From assembly GCA_965214615.1 (NCBI GenBank), contig OZ243952.1, forward strand, positions 1,674,001 to 1,738,000: DNA of 64,000 bases, in the 5' to 3' direction. Below are positions 17,666 to 26,017 of the stretch, one piece after another. The notes under the pieces were generated by a model that worked only from the letters and a program-made list of their open reading frames with translations, searched no databases and had not been told where the DNA came from. The stretch comes from CBDAUN01 sp965214615. Its GTDB lineage: Bacteria > Pseudomonadota > Gammaproteobacteria > Arenicellales > JAJDZL01. Position 1 is the first letter of the stretch. Every line of letters begins with the position of its first letter. A program made the position numbers and the translations under genes.

Positions 17666-18645
17666 GTCGGCAGGGCGCTTTCAACATCGTAATTGAAGTA
17701 GGAGGATTCAATTACGCCATGAAGCGCTGCGCACTGGAGCGCGATTTCGCTGAGCATGTCGCGCATTGCTTCGTCGCCGGTGGCGCGGCCGCTCCATTCA
17801 TGATCGATGAGATGCAGCAACTCCTTGGTGCGGGCGTTGACCGATTCGGTGGCAAGATGTGACTGTCCCTGCGCTACTGCTTCAAGTGCTGCTTCGATTT
17901 CGGAAACCGCATAGCGCACCGAGTGCGAGAGCAACGGGTCGCACACAAGGAAGTCAACCACGAGTTTCGGCTGGTACGACAGCGAATATAGGCGGTGATA
18001 TGCAACTCTGGCCTCGCAGTTTTGCAGTAGCGAGCGCCAGAATGACTGGTTGTTGCGACTTGATGTCGAATACATTGTCAGTTGCGTGTGTACGATTCCT
18101 GCAATGAGTTGCGAGCGTTCCACGAACTTGCCCAATTGCATAAAATGCCAGCTGTGATCGCGGTAGCACGTACTGTCGTTGATTCCGGAAACGGTTTGCA
18201 GCACATCGGAAGTTGTGCGAAAGAACTCACGCGGATGATTGTTCCAGATTGATTCGAGTCCCAAGTCTGCGATGTCAAGGTACGCGGCATTCAGGCAGGA
18301 CCAAAGGTTGGCTCCGATCACGTTGCGCACCTGTCTGGCGTTTTCGCGGGCGGCGCCGATGCAGTTGCGTATCGAGTCGGGATTGGCCGGTTCAAAAGTC
18401 CAGTCGTCGGCGAGGGTGAAAGAATCGGTCAGCATGAAATCTTCTTCGTCATCGCCGAGTTCCAAAGGCCCTCCGAAAGGCTGGCGCGCCATGGTCTGGT
18501 ATATCCTTCGCCAATTGGCATCGATTTCCTCGATTTGGCTGTCCTCGAACGCTTCAAACTGAGAGGCGAGCAAGCGGCAGACGAACCGGGCGCGTTCCAG
18601 ATACCGGCTTAGCCAGTAAAGACCTTGTGCGCTTCGAGACAGCAT
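17662..18645 (-). CDS. Alpha-E domain protein (DUF403)
   Basis: All-helical protein of the alpha-E family, 327 residues from the chosen start. The ATG at 18645 gives MLSRSAQGLYWLSRYLERARFVCRLL, the classical N-terminus of this family (LSR.A..LYW..RYLERAE). The open frame runs on to 18708, inside the upstream gene, but lacks homology there. The function is unknown. The family is found next to circularly permuted ATP-grasp proteins and transglutaminases. It starts four bases after the ATP-grasp stop and ends overlapping the transglutaminase start, so the three are co-translated. Confidence 0.9.
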   Translation of the reverse strand: MLSRSAQGLYWLSRYLERARFVCRLLASQFEAFEDSQIEEIDANWRRIYQTMARQPFGGPLELGDDEEDFMLTDSFTLADDWTFEPANPDSIRNCIGAARENARQVRNVIGANLWSCLNAAYLDIADLGLESIWNNHPREFFRTTSDVLQTVSGINDSTCYRDHSWHFMQLGKFVERSQLIAGIVHTQLTMYSTSSRNNQSFWRSLLQNCEARVAYHRLYSLSYQPKLVVDFLVCDPLLSHSVRYAVSEIEAALEAVAQGQSHLATESVNARTKELLHLIDHEWSGRATGDEAMRDMLSEIALQCAALHGVIESSYFNYDVESALPT

Positions 18646-18649
18646 CGCG

Positions 18650-20200
18650 CTAGTCCGACAGGACCCAAAGATCTTTGCCGCCTCCGCCCTGGCTGGAGTT
18701 GACGACAAGGGAGCCGGGTTTCAGCGCGACACGGCAAAAAGCGCCAGGAACCAGCCTGATTTCCTTTCCTTGCAGCAAGAATGTGCGCAAGTCCACATGC
18801 CGCGGGGCGGCGCCGTCTCCGGAAAGGCATGGCGAGCGGGACAGATCCAGGGTCGGCTGAGCAATATAGTTCTCCGGGTCTTTGCGAATCTGTTCGGCGT
18901 AGGCTGCGCGTTCCGCCGGCGAGGCATGCGGACCGACCAGCATGCCGTAGCCGCCCGATCCGCCTACGACTTTCACGACAAGCCTGTCGAGATTGTCGAG
19001 CGTGTATTCGAGTTGATCGGGACGGCGGCAAAGAAATGTCTCGACGTTCGCGATCATGGGTTCTTCGGACAGGTAGTAGCGAATCATGTCCGGCACATAG
19101 GCGTAGATGCTCTTGTCGTCTGCAACTCCGGTGCCTGGCGCATTTGCAAGCGTCACATTTCCGATCTGATAGGCATGGAACAGTCCGGGAACGCCGAGGA
19201 GGGAGTCGGAGCGAAATGCGAGCGGGTCGATAAAGTCGTCGTCGATGCGGCGGTAGATGACATCGACTTGCCGCAGTCCGCTGGTGGTGCGCATGTACAC
19301 GCATCCATTGTGTGCAAGGAGGTCGCGGCCTTCGACAAGTTCAACTCCCATTTCCCGGGCGAGAAACATGTGCTCGTAGAATGCCGAGTTGTAGACGCCG
19401 GGTGTCAGAAGAACAATGCACGGGGCTGGATTTCCGGATGGCGCAAGCTCTGCGAGCGTCTGGCGCAGAATTCGTCCGTAATTGCCGATTCCCCGGACTT
19501 TATGGCGCCGGTATAGATTTCGCAGACTCGTTTTCACCGCTTGACGGTTTGCGATCATATAGGAAACACCGGAAGGGACTCGAAGATTGTCTTCGAGAAC
19601 CATGAAACCGTCGTTGGTCCGGATCAGATCGGTGCCGCAAATTGAAACGAACGTGCCGTGCGGCGGGTGCATGTCGCGCATTTCCGGGCGGTACTGAGGG
19701 CAGCCAAGTACCAGGTCGGCAGGAATTACGTCATCGGATAGAACTTTCTTCGGGCCATAGATATCGGCTAGAAACAGATTTAGGGCGCTCAGGCGCTGAC
19801 GCAGTCCTTTTTCCAGAGTACTCCACTCTCTGGCAGCAAGTATACGGGGCAGAAAGTCAATTGGAATGATTCGCTCCTGGGCGCCTTGTTCGCCATAGAC
19901 TGCGAAGGTTACGCCTTCATGAAGAAACGACCTTTCAGCGCGCTCCTGCATGCCTGATATCTCTTCGGAGGAAAGGGCGTTCAGTTCCTTCCACAATTCC
20001 CTGCAGTGATCGTGCGGCACGCCTTTCGCTGCGAACATTTCATCGAAATATCTGCTGTCCCATTCGTAGGTTGCAAATAATCCGGTCGATGCTGCGCCGG
20101 CATTCGGTGCGTTGGGGGAGGGAGGGTCCACGATTTCCAGTATCTGAGTTATTGCGTTGCTGAAAGCGCTATCGAAGTGCAGGTTGCCGTCATGGCGCAT
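18650..20200 (-). CDS. Circularly permuted ATP-grasp protein (type 2, DUF404/DUF407)
   Basis: Predicted carboxylate-amine ligase of the ATP-grasp fold, 516 residues. Recognisable features are GVTFAVYGEQGAQERIIPIDFLPRIL, the central FVSICGTDLIRTNDGFMVLEDNLRVPSGVSYM (nucleotide/metal-binding strand with E and N), the ANAPGTGVADDKSIYAYVPDMIRYYL stretch, VVKVVGGSGGYGMLVG (glycine-rich loop) and the C-terminal DLRTFLLQG. I use the ATG at 20200, because the TTG at 20203 has no advantage. It is first in the operon, with a strong promoter-like pair 30 bases upstream. The family relative position in comparable operons is the same. The product made is unknown. Confidence 0.9.
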   Translation of the reverse strand: MRHDGNLHFDSAFSNAITQILEIVDPPSPNAPNAGAASTGLFATYEWDSRYFDEMFAAKGVPHDHCRELWKELNALSSEEISGMQERAERSFLHEGVTFAVYGEQGAQERIIPIDFLPRILAAREWSTLEKGLRQRLSALNLFLADIYGPKKVLSDDVIPADLVLGCPQYRPEMRDMHPPHGTFVSICGTDLIRTNDGFMVLEDNLRVPSGVSYMIANRQAVKTSLRNLYRRHKVRGIGNYGRILRQTLAELAPSGNPAPCIVLLTPGVYNSAFYEHMFLAREMGVELVEGRDLLAHNGCVYMRTTSGLRQVDVIYRRIDDDFIDPLAFRSDSLLGVPGLFHAYQIGNVTLANAPGTGVADDKSIYAYVPDMIRYYLSEEPMIANVETFLCRRPDQLEYTLDNLDRLVVKVVGGSGGYGMLVGPHASPAERAAYAEQIRKDPENYIAQPTLDLSRSPCLSGDGAAPRHVDLRTFLLQGKEIRLVPGAFCRVALKPGSLVVNSSQGGGGKDLWVLSD

Positions 20201-20235
20201 CAACGCAGGCGGCAGAGTTGTCAGACTAAGCAGTT

Positions 20236-20264
20236 AGCATAATTGTACACGCCGGGTCAGTCAA
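20236..20264 (-). promoter_or_regulatory. Predicted sigma70-type promoter of the ATP-grasp operon
   Basis: On the minus strand, TTGACT (20259-20264) is separated by exactly 17 bases from TATGCT (20236-20241). Transcription would begin near 20229, giving a leader of about 30 bases before the ATP-grasp ATG. This is one of the best-looking promoters in the window. It is prediction only. Confidence 0.6.
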
Positions 20265-20547
20265 CCGGCGAATGTCGCCGGATCAGGCATAGGTCACGGC
20301 TGAACCGTTGCCGCAGTTGCTTGCAGGGCAGGTAATCGGCCTCCGTGCTATCAGGAAGGCCGGGATTCCCGACGGGCATCAAGCAAAGGGCGTGAAAAGC
20401 TAATCGAAAGTATCGGAACGCAATAGTCATGCAGCTGTCATCCGGTTGCAACATTGACTCCGATGCCGTTGGCCGCTGCAAGGCTGTAGCGATAAGCCTA
20501 GACGTTCAGTTCGCAGCATTCGCGGTTTGTGCCGGCCGGAGCAGTAC
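20265..20547. other. Gap between the sulfatase stop and the ATP-grasp promoter
   Basis: About 280 bases without a convincing gene. A 74-codon open frame on the minus strand (20257-20481) has no recognisable content and overlaps the promoter. Confidence 0.4.
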
Positions 20548-21978
20548 CTAGGGGGTCGGGGTGTGATTGAAGCTCTTAAAATTCAAGATCGCCTCCCTGC
20601 CGCCGAGTTTTGCAACTTTTTCCGCCTGTTCCAGGTTGCGTTCGCTTTCAGTCAGTTCGGGGTCGAGAACCTGAAGCAGCTTTGCATGTATCTGCGCTAA
20701 GTGTTTGCAATAGTTTCTATCTTGCGCATAGTCTTTCAATTCAAGCGGGTCGACTTGCAAATTGAAAAGCTGCGGCCGATTGCTTCCTCCGTAGCAGATA
20801 TACTTCCACTGCCGGTGGCGAATCATGTAGTAGCCTACAGGCGTGCCTCCGTCGTGGTATTGCGAAACCACGAATCGATTGCTTTCCGGGTTCTCGGCAA
20901 TGTCCTGCAGTGCCCGCGCCCGGCGGTTTTCCTTGCTGCCATTGCTGATCGACATCGCACGCTCAATTGTCGGGGCGATGTCCGTAAGCGAGACCGGGGT
21001 ATCGCTTCTGCATCGCCCGAACCCCGGTCCGGTCGCAATGAGCGGAATTCCCGCTGAGCCTTCGTACATCACCGACTTGGTCCAGAATCCGAGATGTCCG
21101 AGCATTTCCCCGTGATCGGATGTATAGACTACAAGCGTGTCGTCTGCGCAGCCGGAATCTTCCAATGCCTGCAGAACCTGGCCGATATTGTGATCGAGAT
21201 AACTGACCAGGCCATAGTAGCAGCGCTGAGCCTCAATCCGAAGCTGGTCGTCAAAGTAATCGTCGTAGTCCCAGAAGTCTCGAATCTTCTTGATCACCGG
21301 ATGATTTGTCGATTCGGCCTCGTCAAATCGTCGCGGAAGCGAAAATTCGTGATTCTCATAGAGTTCGTAGAACGGCGACGGCGCGGTCAGCGGGTAGTGC
21401 GGACTGACGAATGAAACAAACAAAGCCCAGCCCGTGTCGCGTATTTTCTGCGGATAGGTGCGCAGCCACCGGCATGCGGCTTCTGCGATCGAACGGTCAT
21501 AAAGCGTATAGTCGCTTTCGCCGCGGCCGATTCCCTGCGCCAGTTCTTCTGCTTCTGGAAACGGCGGCAGCGGGTCCCGAAGCATCGCCTGCGGCCAGCC
21601 CCGGCCATTGTTCGTCAGATGCATCGGGATGATCTCTTCGCTGAAGCCGTTGTCTTCGTCGCCTGATCTGAAATGCAATTTTCCGAAGGAAATCACCGGG
21701 TGTCCGCGATCGCGCAACCGATGCATCCAGCTTTCGATTTGCCCGTAATAGGGCTCCGCCGAGGACCAGCAGCGCGTTTCATGCACGTCAAGCCCGGTAG
21801 CAAGGCTGGCGCGGGCCGGCACGCAAATCGGCGAAGGCGTGTAGGCACGGTCGAATGTAGTGCCTAGCTGCGACAATTGGTCTATTGCCGGCGTCCTGAT
21901 ATGCGCCGAGCCGTAGCAGCCGGCGTATTTACGCGCATGCTCGTCCGAGCACAGTACAATGATGTTCGGGGTTTTCAT
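20548..21978 (-). CDS. Sulfatase (arylsulfatase/choline-sulfatase superfamily)
   Basis: Hydrolase of the alkaline-phosphatase fold, 476 residues. The start MKTPNIIVLCSDEHARKYAGCYG at 21978 fits the family. The open frame continues to 22281 but the extra part has no homology and runs into ispD. The formylglycine motif is SPICVPARASL (C-x-P-x-R, about residue 53), so the Cys must be matured by a sulfatase-modifying enzyme. Metal ligands are seen in CSDEH and in YTSDHGEMLGHLG. A C-terminal WKYICYGGSNRPQLFNLQVDPLELKD is typical. There is no signal peptide, so it is probably cytoplasmic. The natural sulfate ester is unknown, and no maturase or transporter is adjacent. It is divergent from ispD. 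Confidence 0.9.
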   Translation of the reverse strand: MKTPNIIVLCSDEHARKYAGCYGSAHIRTPAIDQLSQLGTTFDRAYTPSPICVPARASLATGLDVHETRCWSSAEPYYGQIESWMHRLRDRGHPVISFGKLHFRSGDEDNGFSEEIIPMHLTNNGRGWPQAMLRDPLPPFPEAEELAQGIGRGESDYTLYDRSIAEAACRWLRTYPQKIRDTGWALFVSFVSPHYPLTAPSPFYELYENHEFSLPRRFDEAESTNHPVIKKIRDFWDYDDYFDDQLRIEAQRCYYGLVSYLDHNIGQVLQALEDSGCADDTLVVYTSDHGEMLGHLGFWTKSVMYEGSAGIPLIATGPGFGRCRSDTPVSLTDIAPTIERAMSISNGSKENRRARALQDIAENPESNRFVVSQYHDGGTPVGYYMIRHRQWKYICYGGSNRPQLFNLQVDPLELKDYAQDRNYCKHLAQIHAKLLQVLDPELTESERNLEQAEKVAKLGGREAILNFKSFNHTPTP

Positions 21979-22140
21979 GGTTGTCTGGGTATCGTTCCAG
22001 GCTGATAAGCACGAATATGTTGACAGCGCGCCAGACAGGGACTGGCAGGCGAGGGGTTGTGCCGATACTGCTGCCCTTGGCTTTCGCGCATAGCAGTTGA
22101 ATTGTACGCAATCGACATTTGAATAGGAAAACGAATCGCC

Positions 22141-22839
22141 GTGGACGAATCCATTCAATACTGGGCATTGATACCGGCCGCCGGCATCGGCAGTCGGATG
22201 GGGTCGGATATTCCTAAGCAATTTCTCAAGCTTGGCGACAGAATGATCATTCAATGGGGCATTGAAGCCCTCGTCGGCCACAGCATGGTTTCAGGAGTTG
22301 CGGTCGGATTGTCGCAAGCCGAATATTCGGGCGCACGTGCCGACAGCGTTCACTCAAGCGGAGCAGGGATATTCGTTGGCGGCGTGACGCGTGCGCATAC
22401 GGTACTGAACGGATTGCAGTATCTGTGCGAGGAAGGAGCCGCTCAGGACGACTGGGTGCTTGTCCACGATGCAAACCGCCCGTTTATTCAGCACAGCGAC
22501 ATTGATCTTTTGATCGGCAGCGCCGGGTCGGACCGTTGCGGCGCAGTCATGTGCGCGCCCGTCTATGACACTGTGAAGCAGACGGCTTCCGGACATGTCG
22601 CAAAGACGTTGCCGCGCGAGAGCATATTTCGGGCCCAGACCCCCCAAATGTTTAAAATCGGGATGCTGCGTCATGCACTTGGCAAAGCACTCGGCGACGG
22701 TATCGAAGTTTCAGATGAATCTCAGGCGATGGAGTATTGCGGCACATGCCCGAAAGTCGTAGTCGGACCGTCTCGGAACATCAAGATCACAACTCCGGAT
22801 GACTGGCTGATTGCCCAGGCGCTACTCGGAATTTCATAA
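22141..22839 (+). CDS. ispD: 2-C-methyl-D-erythritol 4-phosphate cytidylyltransferase
   Basis: Third enzyme of the MEP isoprenoid pathway, joining CTP to methylerythritol phosphate. The 232-residue length is usual. The N-terminal nucleotide-binding motif is ALIPAAGIGSRMGSDIPKQFLKLG, with the Arg and Lys of the active site. VLVHDANRPFI (VHDAARP in most relatives, here Asn in place of the second Ala) and DESQAMEYCG are also clear. It starts with GTG preceded by AGGA. ftsB and eno, which precede ispD in many gammaproteobacteria, are absent, and a divergent sulfatase is there instead. It is 32 bases ahead of ispF and likely in one transcript. Confidence 0.95.
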   Translation: MDESIQYWALIPAAGIGSRMGSDIPKQFLKLGDRMIIQWGIEALVGHSMVSGVAVGLSQAEYSGARADSVHSSGAGIFVGGVTRAHTVLNGLQYLCEEGAAQDDWVLVHDANRPFIQHSDIDLLIGSAGSDRCGAVMCAPVYDTVKQTASGHVAKTLPRESIFRAQTPQMFKIGMLRHALGKALGDGIEVSDESQAMEYCGTCPKVVVGPSRNIKITTPDDWLIAQALLGIS

Positions 22840-22871
22840 GAAATATCAGTATCTCAATTTGGTAAAAGCTT

Positions 22872-23351
22872 ATGTTTAGGATCGGAACCGGATACGACGC
22901 CCACAGGCTTGTGGAAAATCGGCGTCTCGTTATCGGCGGCGTTCAAATTCCCCATCGCAAGGGACTGGCAGGGCACTCGGACGCAGACGTTCTGATTCAT
23001 GCCGTGATCGACGCGCTGCTCGGCGCGGCGGGCATGGGCGACATCGGCGGGCTGTTTCCGGATACGAACGCCGCATTCAAGGATGCTGACAGCCGCGACT
23101 TGCTTCGGCAGGTGCGTTCACTGCTCGGCGAGAACCGCTGCAAGATATCCAACATTGATGCGACCGTCATTGCGCAAGCGCCGAAATTGAGTCCGCATAC
23201 TGATCTGATGCGGCAAAATATCGCTTCAGACCTGGATTTGCCGGTTCAGTCAGTCAACATCAAAGCGACAACGACCGAGCATATGGGGTTCGAAGGCCGC
23301 GAAGAGGGAATTGCCGCCCACGCGGTCGGACTGATCTACAAGTCCGGCTGA
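22872..23351 (+). CDS. ispF: 2-C-methyl-D-erythritol 2,4-cyclodiphosphate synthase
   Basis: Fifth enzyme of the MEP pathway, a zinc-dependent trimer that cyclises the CDP intermediate. The 159 residues show the ligand motif GTGYDAHRL at the start, GHSDADVLIHAVIDALLGAAGMGDIG and the signature NIKATTTEHMGFEGREEGIAAHAV near the end. It follows ispD, the common pairing. The last codons and the stop form the left arm of an eight-base inverted repeat. The next gene is convergent. Confidence 0.96.
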   Translation: MFRIGTGYDAHRLVENRRLVIGGVQIPHRKGLAGHSDADVLIHAVIDALLGAAGMGDIGGLFPDTNAAFKDADSRDLLRQVRSLLGENRCKISNIDATVIAQAPKLSPHTDLMRQNIASDLDLPVQSVNIKATTTEHMGFEGREEGIAAHAVGLIYKSG

Positions 23352-23362
23352 ATGGCCGGACT
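23341..23362. terminator. Possible hairpin between convergent ispF and smr genes
   Basis: AGTCCGGC (23341-23348) and GCCGGACT (23355-23362) form a perfect eight-base stem with a six-base loop spanning the ispF stop. It sits between two convergent genes, but no T-run follows on either strand, so a terminator role is only possible. Confidence 0.35.
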
Positions 23363-23394
23363 CCAGGCCGCGGACGTGAATGCCCGTTTGCCTC

Positions 23395-23970
23395 TTAGCC
23401 GCGAGGCCTGATGCTATTGCGGCTTTTCAGCAGCACGTAGGTTGCGCCGCCTCCGCCGTCCGATTGAGGCGCCCTGCAGTAGCCCAGCACATGCTGGTTC
23501 TGCCGAAGCAGTTGATGTGTCGCAATTTTAAGCCTCGGAATGCCTTTGTGCGACTGCCTTCCCTTGCCGTGGACGATGCGCACGCAGCGCTTGCCGCCGA
23601 GCAGAGAGTACCTGATAAACTCCGAGATTCTCTGCTTGGACTCTTCTACAGTATGGCCGTGCAAGTCAATCCAGTCCTCAACGATGTACTTTCCTCTTTT
23701 CAACTGCTTGAAATCTTTTGGCGAAAGCCCGTCCTTTCGCAGCGATTCGTTTGCCTCAATGTCGTGTAACGACAGATTTGGAGACGTTTCCATTGATTCG
23801 ATCAGCACGCGCCTGTCGTCTTCAATCTGACGCGTCGGCTGTGATCCAGGCTTGTCGAGACGAATTGGCGCCCGTTTGGGATCGCGCAGCGGCTCGACTC
23901 CGAAGCCTGCCATCGCTGTGCGGAACAATCGGGACTCCTTGGATTCCGGATGATCTGATTCGGAGTTCAT
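23395..23970 (-). CDS. Smr/MutS2-C domain protein (SmrA/YdaL-like)
   Basis: Small MutS-related (Smr) domain protein, 191 residues, a family with nicking endonuclease or RNA-cleaving activity. The first half is a charged, low-conservation linker (SRLFRTAMAGFGVEPLRDPKRAPIRL). The Smr domain begins at YIVEDWIDLHGHTVEESKQRISEFI with its DLHG motif (about residue 103). It continues with CVRIVHGKGRQSHKGIPRLK, the second motif HGKG, and ends GGGGATYVLLK. Its ATG overlaps the trxB stop by four bases, so the two are co-translated. The precise target is unknown. The domain arrangement is the stand-alone gammaproteobacterial type. Confidence 0.9.
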   Translation of the reverse strand: MNSESDHPESKESRLFRTAMAGFGVEPLRDPKRAPIRLDKPGSQPTRQIEDDRRVLIESMETSPNLSLHDIEANESLRKDGLSPKDFKQLKRGKYIVEDWIDLHGHTVEESKQRISEFIRYSLLGGKRCVRIVHGKGRQSHKGIPRLKIATHQLLRQNQHVLGYCRAPQSDGGGGATYVLLKSRNSIRPRG

Positions 23971-24926
23971 TGAAAGGATTTCGATTCCAGATACTTGCGC
24001 GCATCAAGAGCCGCCATGCATCCGGTGCCCGCAGAAGTGACAGCTTGGCGGTAGATGTGATCGGTGACATCGCCGGCGGCGAACACGCCTTCGATGCTTG
24101 TTGCTGTCGCATTGCCGTTGGCTCCGCCGTCCACCGCGATATATCCCTCGTGCATGTTCAGCTGTCCTTCGAATATCTGGGTATTCGGCGTGTGCCCGAT
24201 TGCAATGAATACGCCATGTACGTCGATGCGGCTAACCTCGTTGCTTTCCACATGCCTGATCAGTGTGCCGTCTACGCCGCTGTCGTCCCCGAGAATTTCT
24301 TCGATTACGTGCTTCCAGCGCAGCTGTATATTGCCGCCTTGCTCCACGCTTCGGCTGAACAGCTTATCTTGAAGAATGGCTTCTGCGCGCAATTCTTCCC
24401 GCCGATGTACGAGGGTCACAGTTTCTGCAATGTTTGAAAGGTAGAGCGCTTCCTCGACGGCGGTATTGCCTCCGCCCACAACCGCTACATGCTGTCCGCG
24501 ATAGAAGAAGCCGTCGCAGGTCGCGCACGCCGAGACACCCTTGCCCATGAATTGCTCTTCAGATTGCAGGCCCAGATACCGTGCCGAGGCTCCGGTGGCA
24601 ATGATCAATGAGTCGCAGGTATACGACGATGACTGTCCGTTAATGCGAAACGGCTTTTGCTCAAGCTTAACGCTGTCGATATGGTCGAAAATGATCTTGG
24701 TGTCGAATCGGGCGGCGTGCTGTTCCATTCGATTCATCAGATCCGGTCCCTGCACCCCGCTATCGTCGCCGGGCCAGTTGTCAACGTCGGTTGTTTTTGA
24801 CAATTGGCCGCCTTTTTCTATGCCGGTGATCAGTACAGGCGACAGGTTCGACCGGGCGGCATACACGGCCGCGGTGTATCCGGCCGGGCCAGACCCGAGT
24901 ATGAGCAATTTGCAATGTTCAGTCAT
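23967..24926 (-). CDS. trxB: Thioredoxin reductase
   Basis: FAD/NADPH flavoprotein that reduces thioredoxin. From the ATG at 24926 it is 319 residues (E. coli 321). The open frame reaches a TTG at 24947, without support. Motifs in order are LLILGSGPAGYTAAVYAAR (FAD), the redox pair CATC in GVSACATCDGFFYRG (about residues 133-136), VVGGGNTAVEEALYLSN (NADPH) and GVFAAGDVTDHIYRQAVTSAGTGC (second FAD motif). It is head-to-head with ftsK across a long gap, as in Pseudomonas and Vibrio-type genomes. It is followed by and coupled to the Smr gene. Confidence 0.96.
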   Translation of the reverse strand: MTEHCKLLILGSGPAGYTAAVYAARSNLSPVLITGIEKGGQLSKTTDVDNWPGDDSGVQGPDLMNRMEQHAARFDTKIIFDHIDSVKLEQKPFRINGQSSSYTCDSLIIATGASARYLGLQSEEQFMGKGVSACATCDGFFYRGQHVAVVGGGNTAVEEALYLSNIAETVTLVHRREELRAEAILQDKLFSRSVEQGGNIQLRWKHVIEEILGDDSGVDGTLIRHVESNEVSRIDVHGVFIAIGHTPNTQIFEGQLNMHEGYIAVDGGANGNATATSIEGVFAAGDVTDHIYRQAVTSAGTGCMAALDARKYLESKSFQ

Positions 24927-25360
24927 TGGTGTACGCGCTAAAGTCAATGAGGACGCAATAAGCGAACAAGTCGCTGCTCAATGTCAAATTTCCTTTGGCC
25001 GGAAGCGATAATTCCTGGCAATGACACCGCACGAACGACAGAACCGATTATAGCCCATGGCTGAAAGTGGCGCCGCCGGATTCACCTTCGAAAGGCGCCA
25101 ATTTATCGATTACCCGGACCCTTTGCGCCCGGATGCCGCGGGTGACTTTCATTGCGCTCAAGCGAAGTTCGCGTTGCGGCATTTGCTATTGGCCCGAAGC
25201 GCAATAACCGGCGTCAGGGACCGAAGAATCGCCCTCAATCCCCGAACAGCAACCGAGGTCAATTGCACCTTTCGCAGACCATTTATTTGAACGGATCTCG
25301 ATGTGCCGGGCACGGGCCTGCGAAAAAGCCAAAAATGCTGCTACAACATACTGATTTAAC
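24927..25360. other. Divergent gap trxB/ftsK
   Basis: Up to the ftsK promoter there is no convincing coding sequence. Small open frames around 25057-25290 and 25152-25364 look random. lrp, which often lies here in related genomes, is missing. No RNA gene is recognised. Confidence 0.4.
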
Positions 25361-25389
25361 TTGATTATTGAATCTAATTCCGGCATAAT
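25361..25389 (+). promoter_or_regulatory. Predicted promoter for ftsK
   Basis: TTGATT (25361-25366), a 17-base spacer and CATAAT (25384-25389) form a good sigma70-like pair. Transcription would start near 25396, leaving a leader of about 205 bases before the ftsK ATG. I see no LexA-type box beside it. Confidence 0.5.
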
Positions 25390-25601
25390 ACGTCACATTG
25401 GGGTATCAAGCGTGCGGCATGGGACGGGAGATGTCCCTTAAATTGTTGCACTCGTGGCTGCAAGACCGTAGAAAAGACACTCAATTTGTGAATTGCCGGA
25501 TTTGCAGCACAATGCGCGACCGTGTCGCAAAGTGCTTCGCCCTTTCATGCCGATATGTTCGGATGATTCAAATCCATATTCAACAAAAACTTTAAGTTTC
25601 A

Positions 25602-25988
25602 ATGAATTATTCTAAGATCAAGTATTCTCTGCCTCGTGCGCGCACCGACTTAATCATGCTGCTTGTAGCGGGTGTTTCGGTGGTGCTCGCGGCGATTTTT
25701 GCCACTTATTCGATCAACGACCCTGGATGGAACCACTCCGGTTCGGCATCGGAAGTATTCAATGTGGGAGGAGTCATCGGCGCCTACGCGGCTGATATCG
25801 GTTATTCGATTTTCGGCTTCATGGTGTTCTTCGTCCCGGTGTGCATTGCGCTTTTCGGATGGAATTACCTGTATCGCTGGCAGGTAAAGACAAGTGATCA
25901 GTTGCTCGCGCCTGTGCTGTTTCTTGCCGGCGCGTTGCTCGCGTTGATTGGCGGATGCGGATTTGAGAACCTGTACGAATCGGGCTGA
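25602..25988 (+). CDS. ftsK: DNA translocase FtsK, N-terminal fragment (frameshifted)
   Basis: First 128 residues of FtsK, the septal DNA pump that couples chromosome dimer resolution to division. It contains three of the four membrane helices: LIMLLVAGVSVVLAAIFATY, IFGFMVFFVPVCIALFGW and LLAPVLFLAGALLALIGG. The periplasmic SINDPGWNHSGSASEVFNVGGVIGAYAADI, typical of the family, follows the first helix. The frame hits TGA at 25986 within FENLYESG. The protein plainly continues in the next frame: GLSAHSAGTAGGVLGSL is read from about 25982. One base appears to be missing in a run of Gs at 25982-25984. Because this domain is normally essential, an assembly or sequencing error is the leading explanation. 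Confidence 0.9.
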   Translation: MNYSKIKYSLPRARTDLIMLLVAGVSVVLAAIFATYSINDPGWNHSGSASEVFNVGGVIGAYAADIGYSIFGFMVFFVPVCIALFGWNYLYRWQVKTSDQLLAPVLFLAGALLALIGGCGFENLYESG

Positions 25989-26017
25989 GCGCCCATTCCG
26001 CCGGAACTGCGGGCGGA

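Noticed and set aside
20257..20481. 74-codon minus-strand frame upstream of the ATP-grasp gene
   Set aside because: Overlaps the predicted promoter, has no ribosome-binding site and no recognisable content.
25975..25990. Programmed -1 frameshift site in ftsK
   Set aside because: The sequence GAATCGGGCTGA lacks an X-XXY-YYZ slippery heptamer and a clear downstream stimulator, and ftsK is not known to use recoding.
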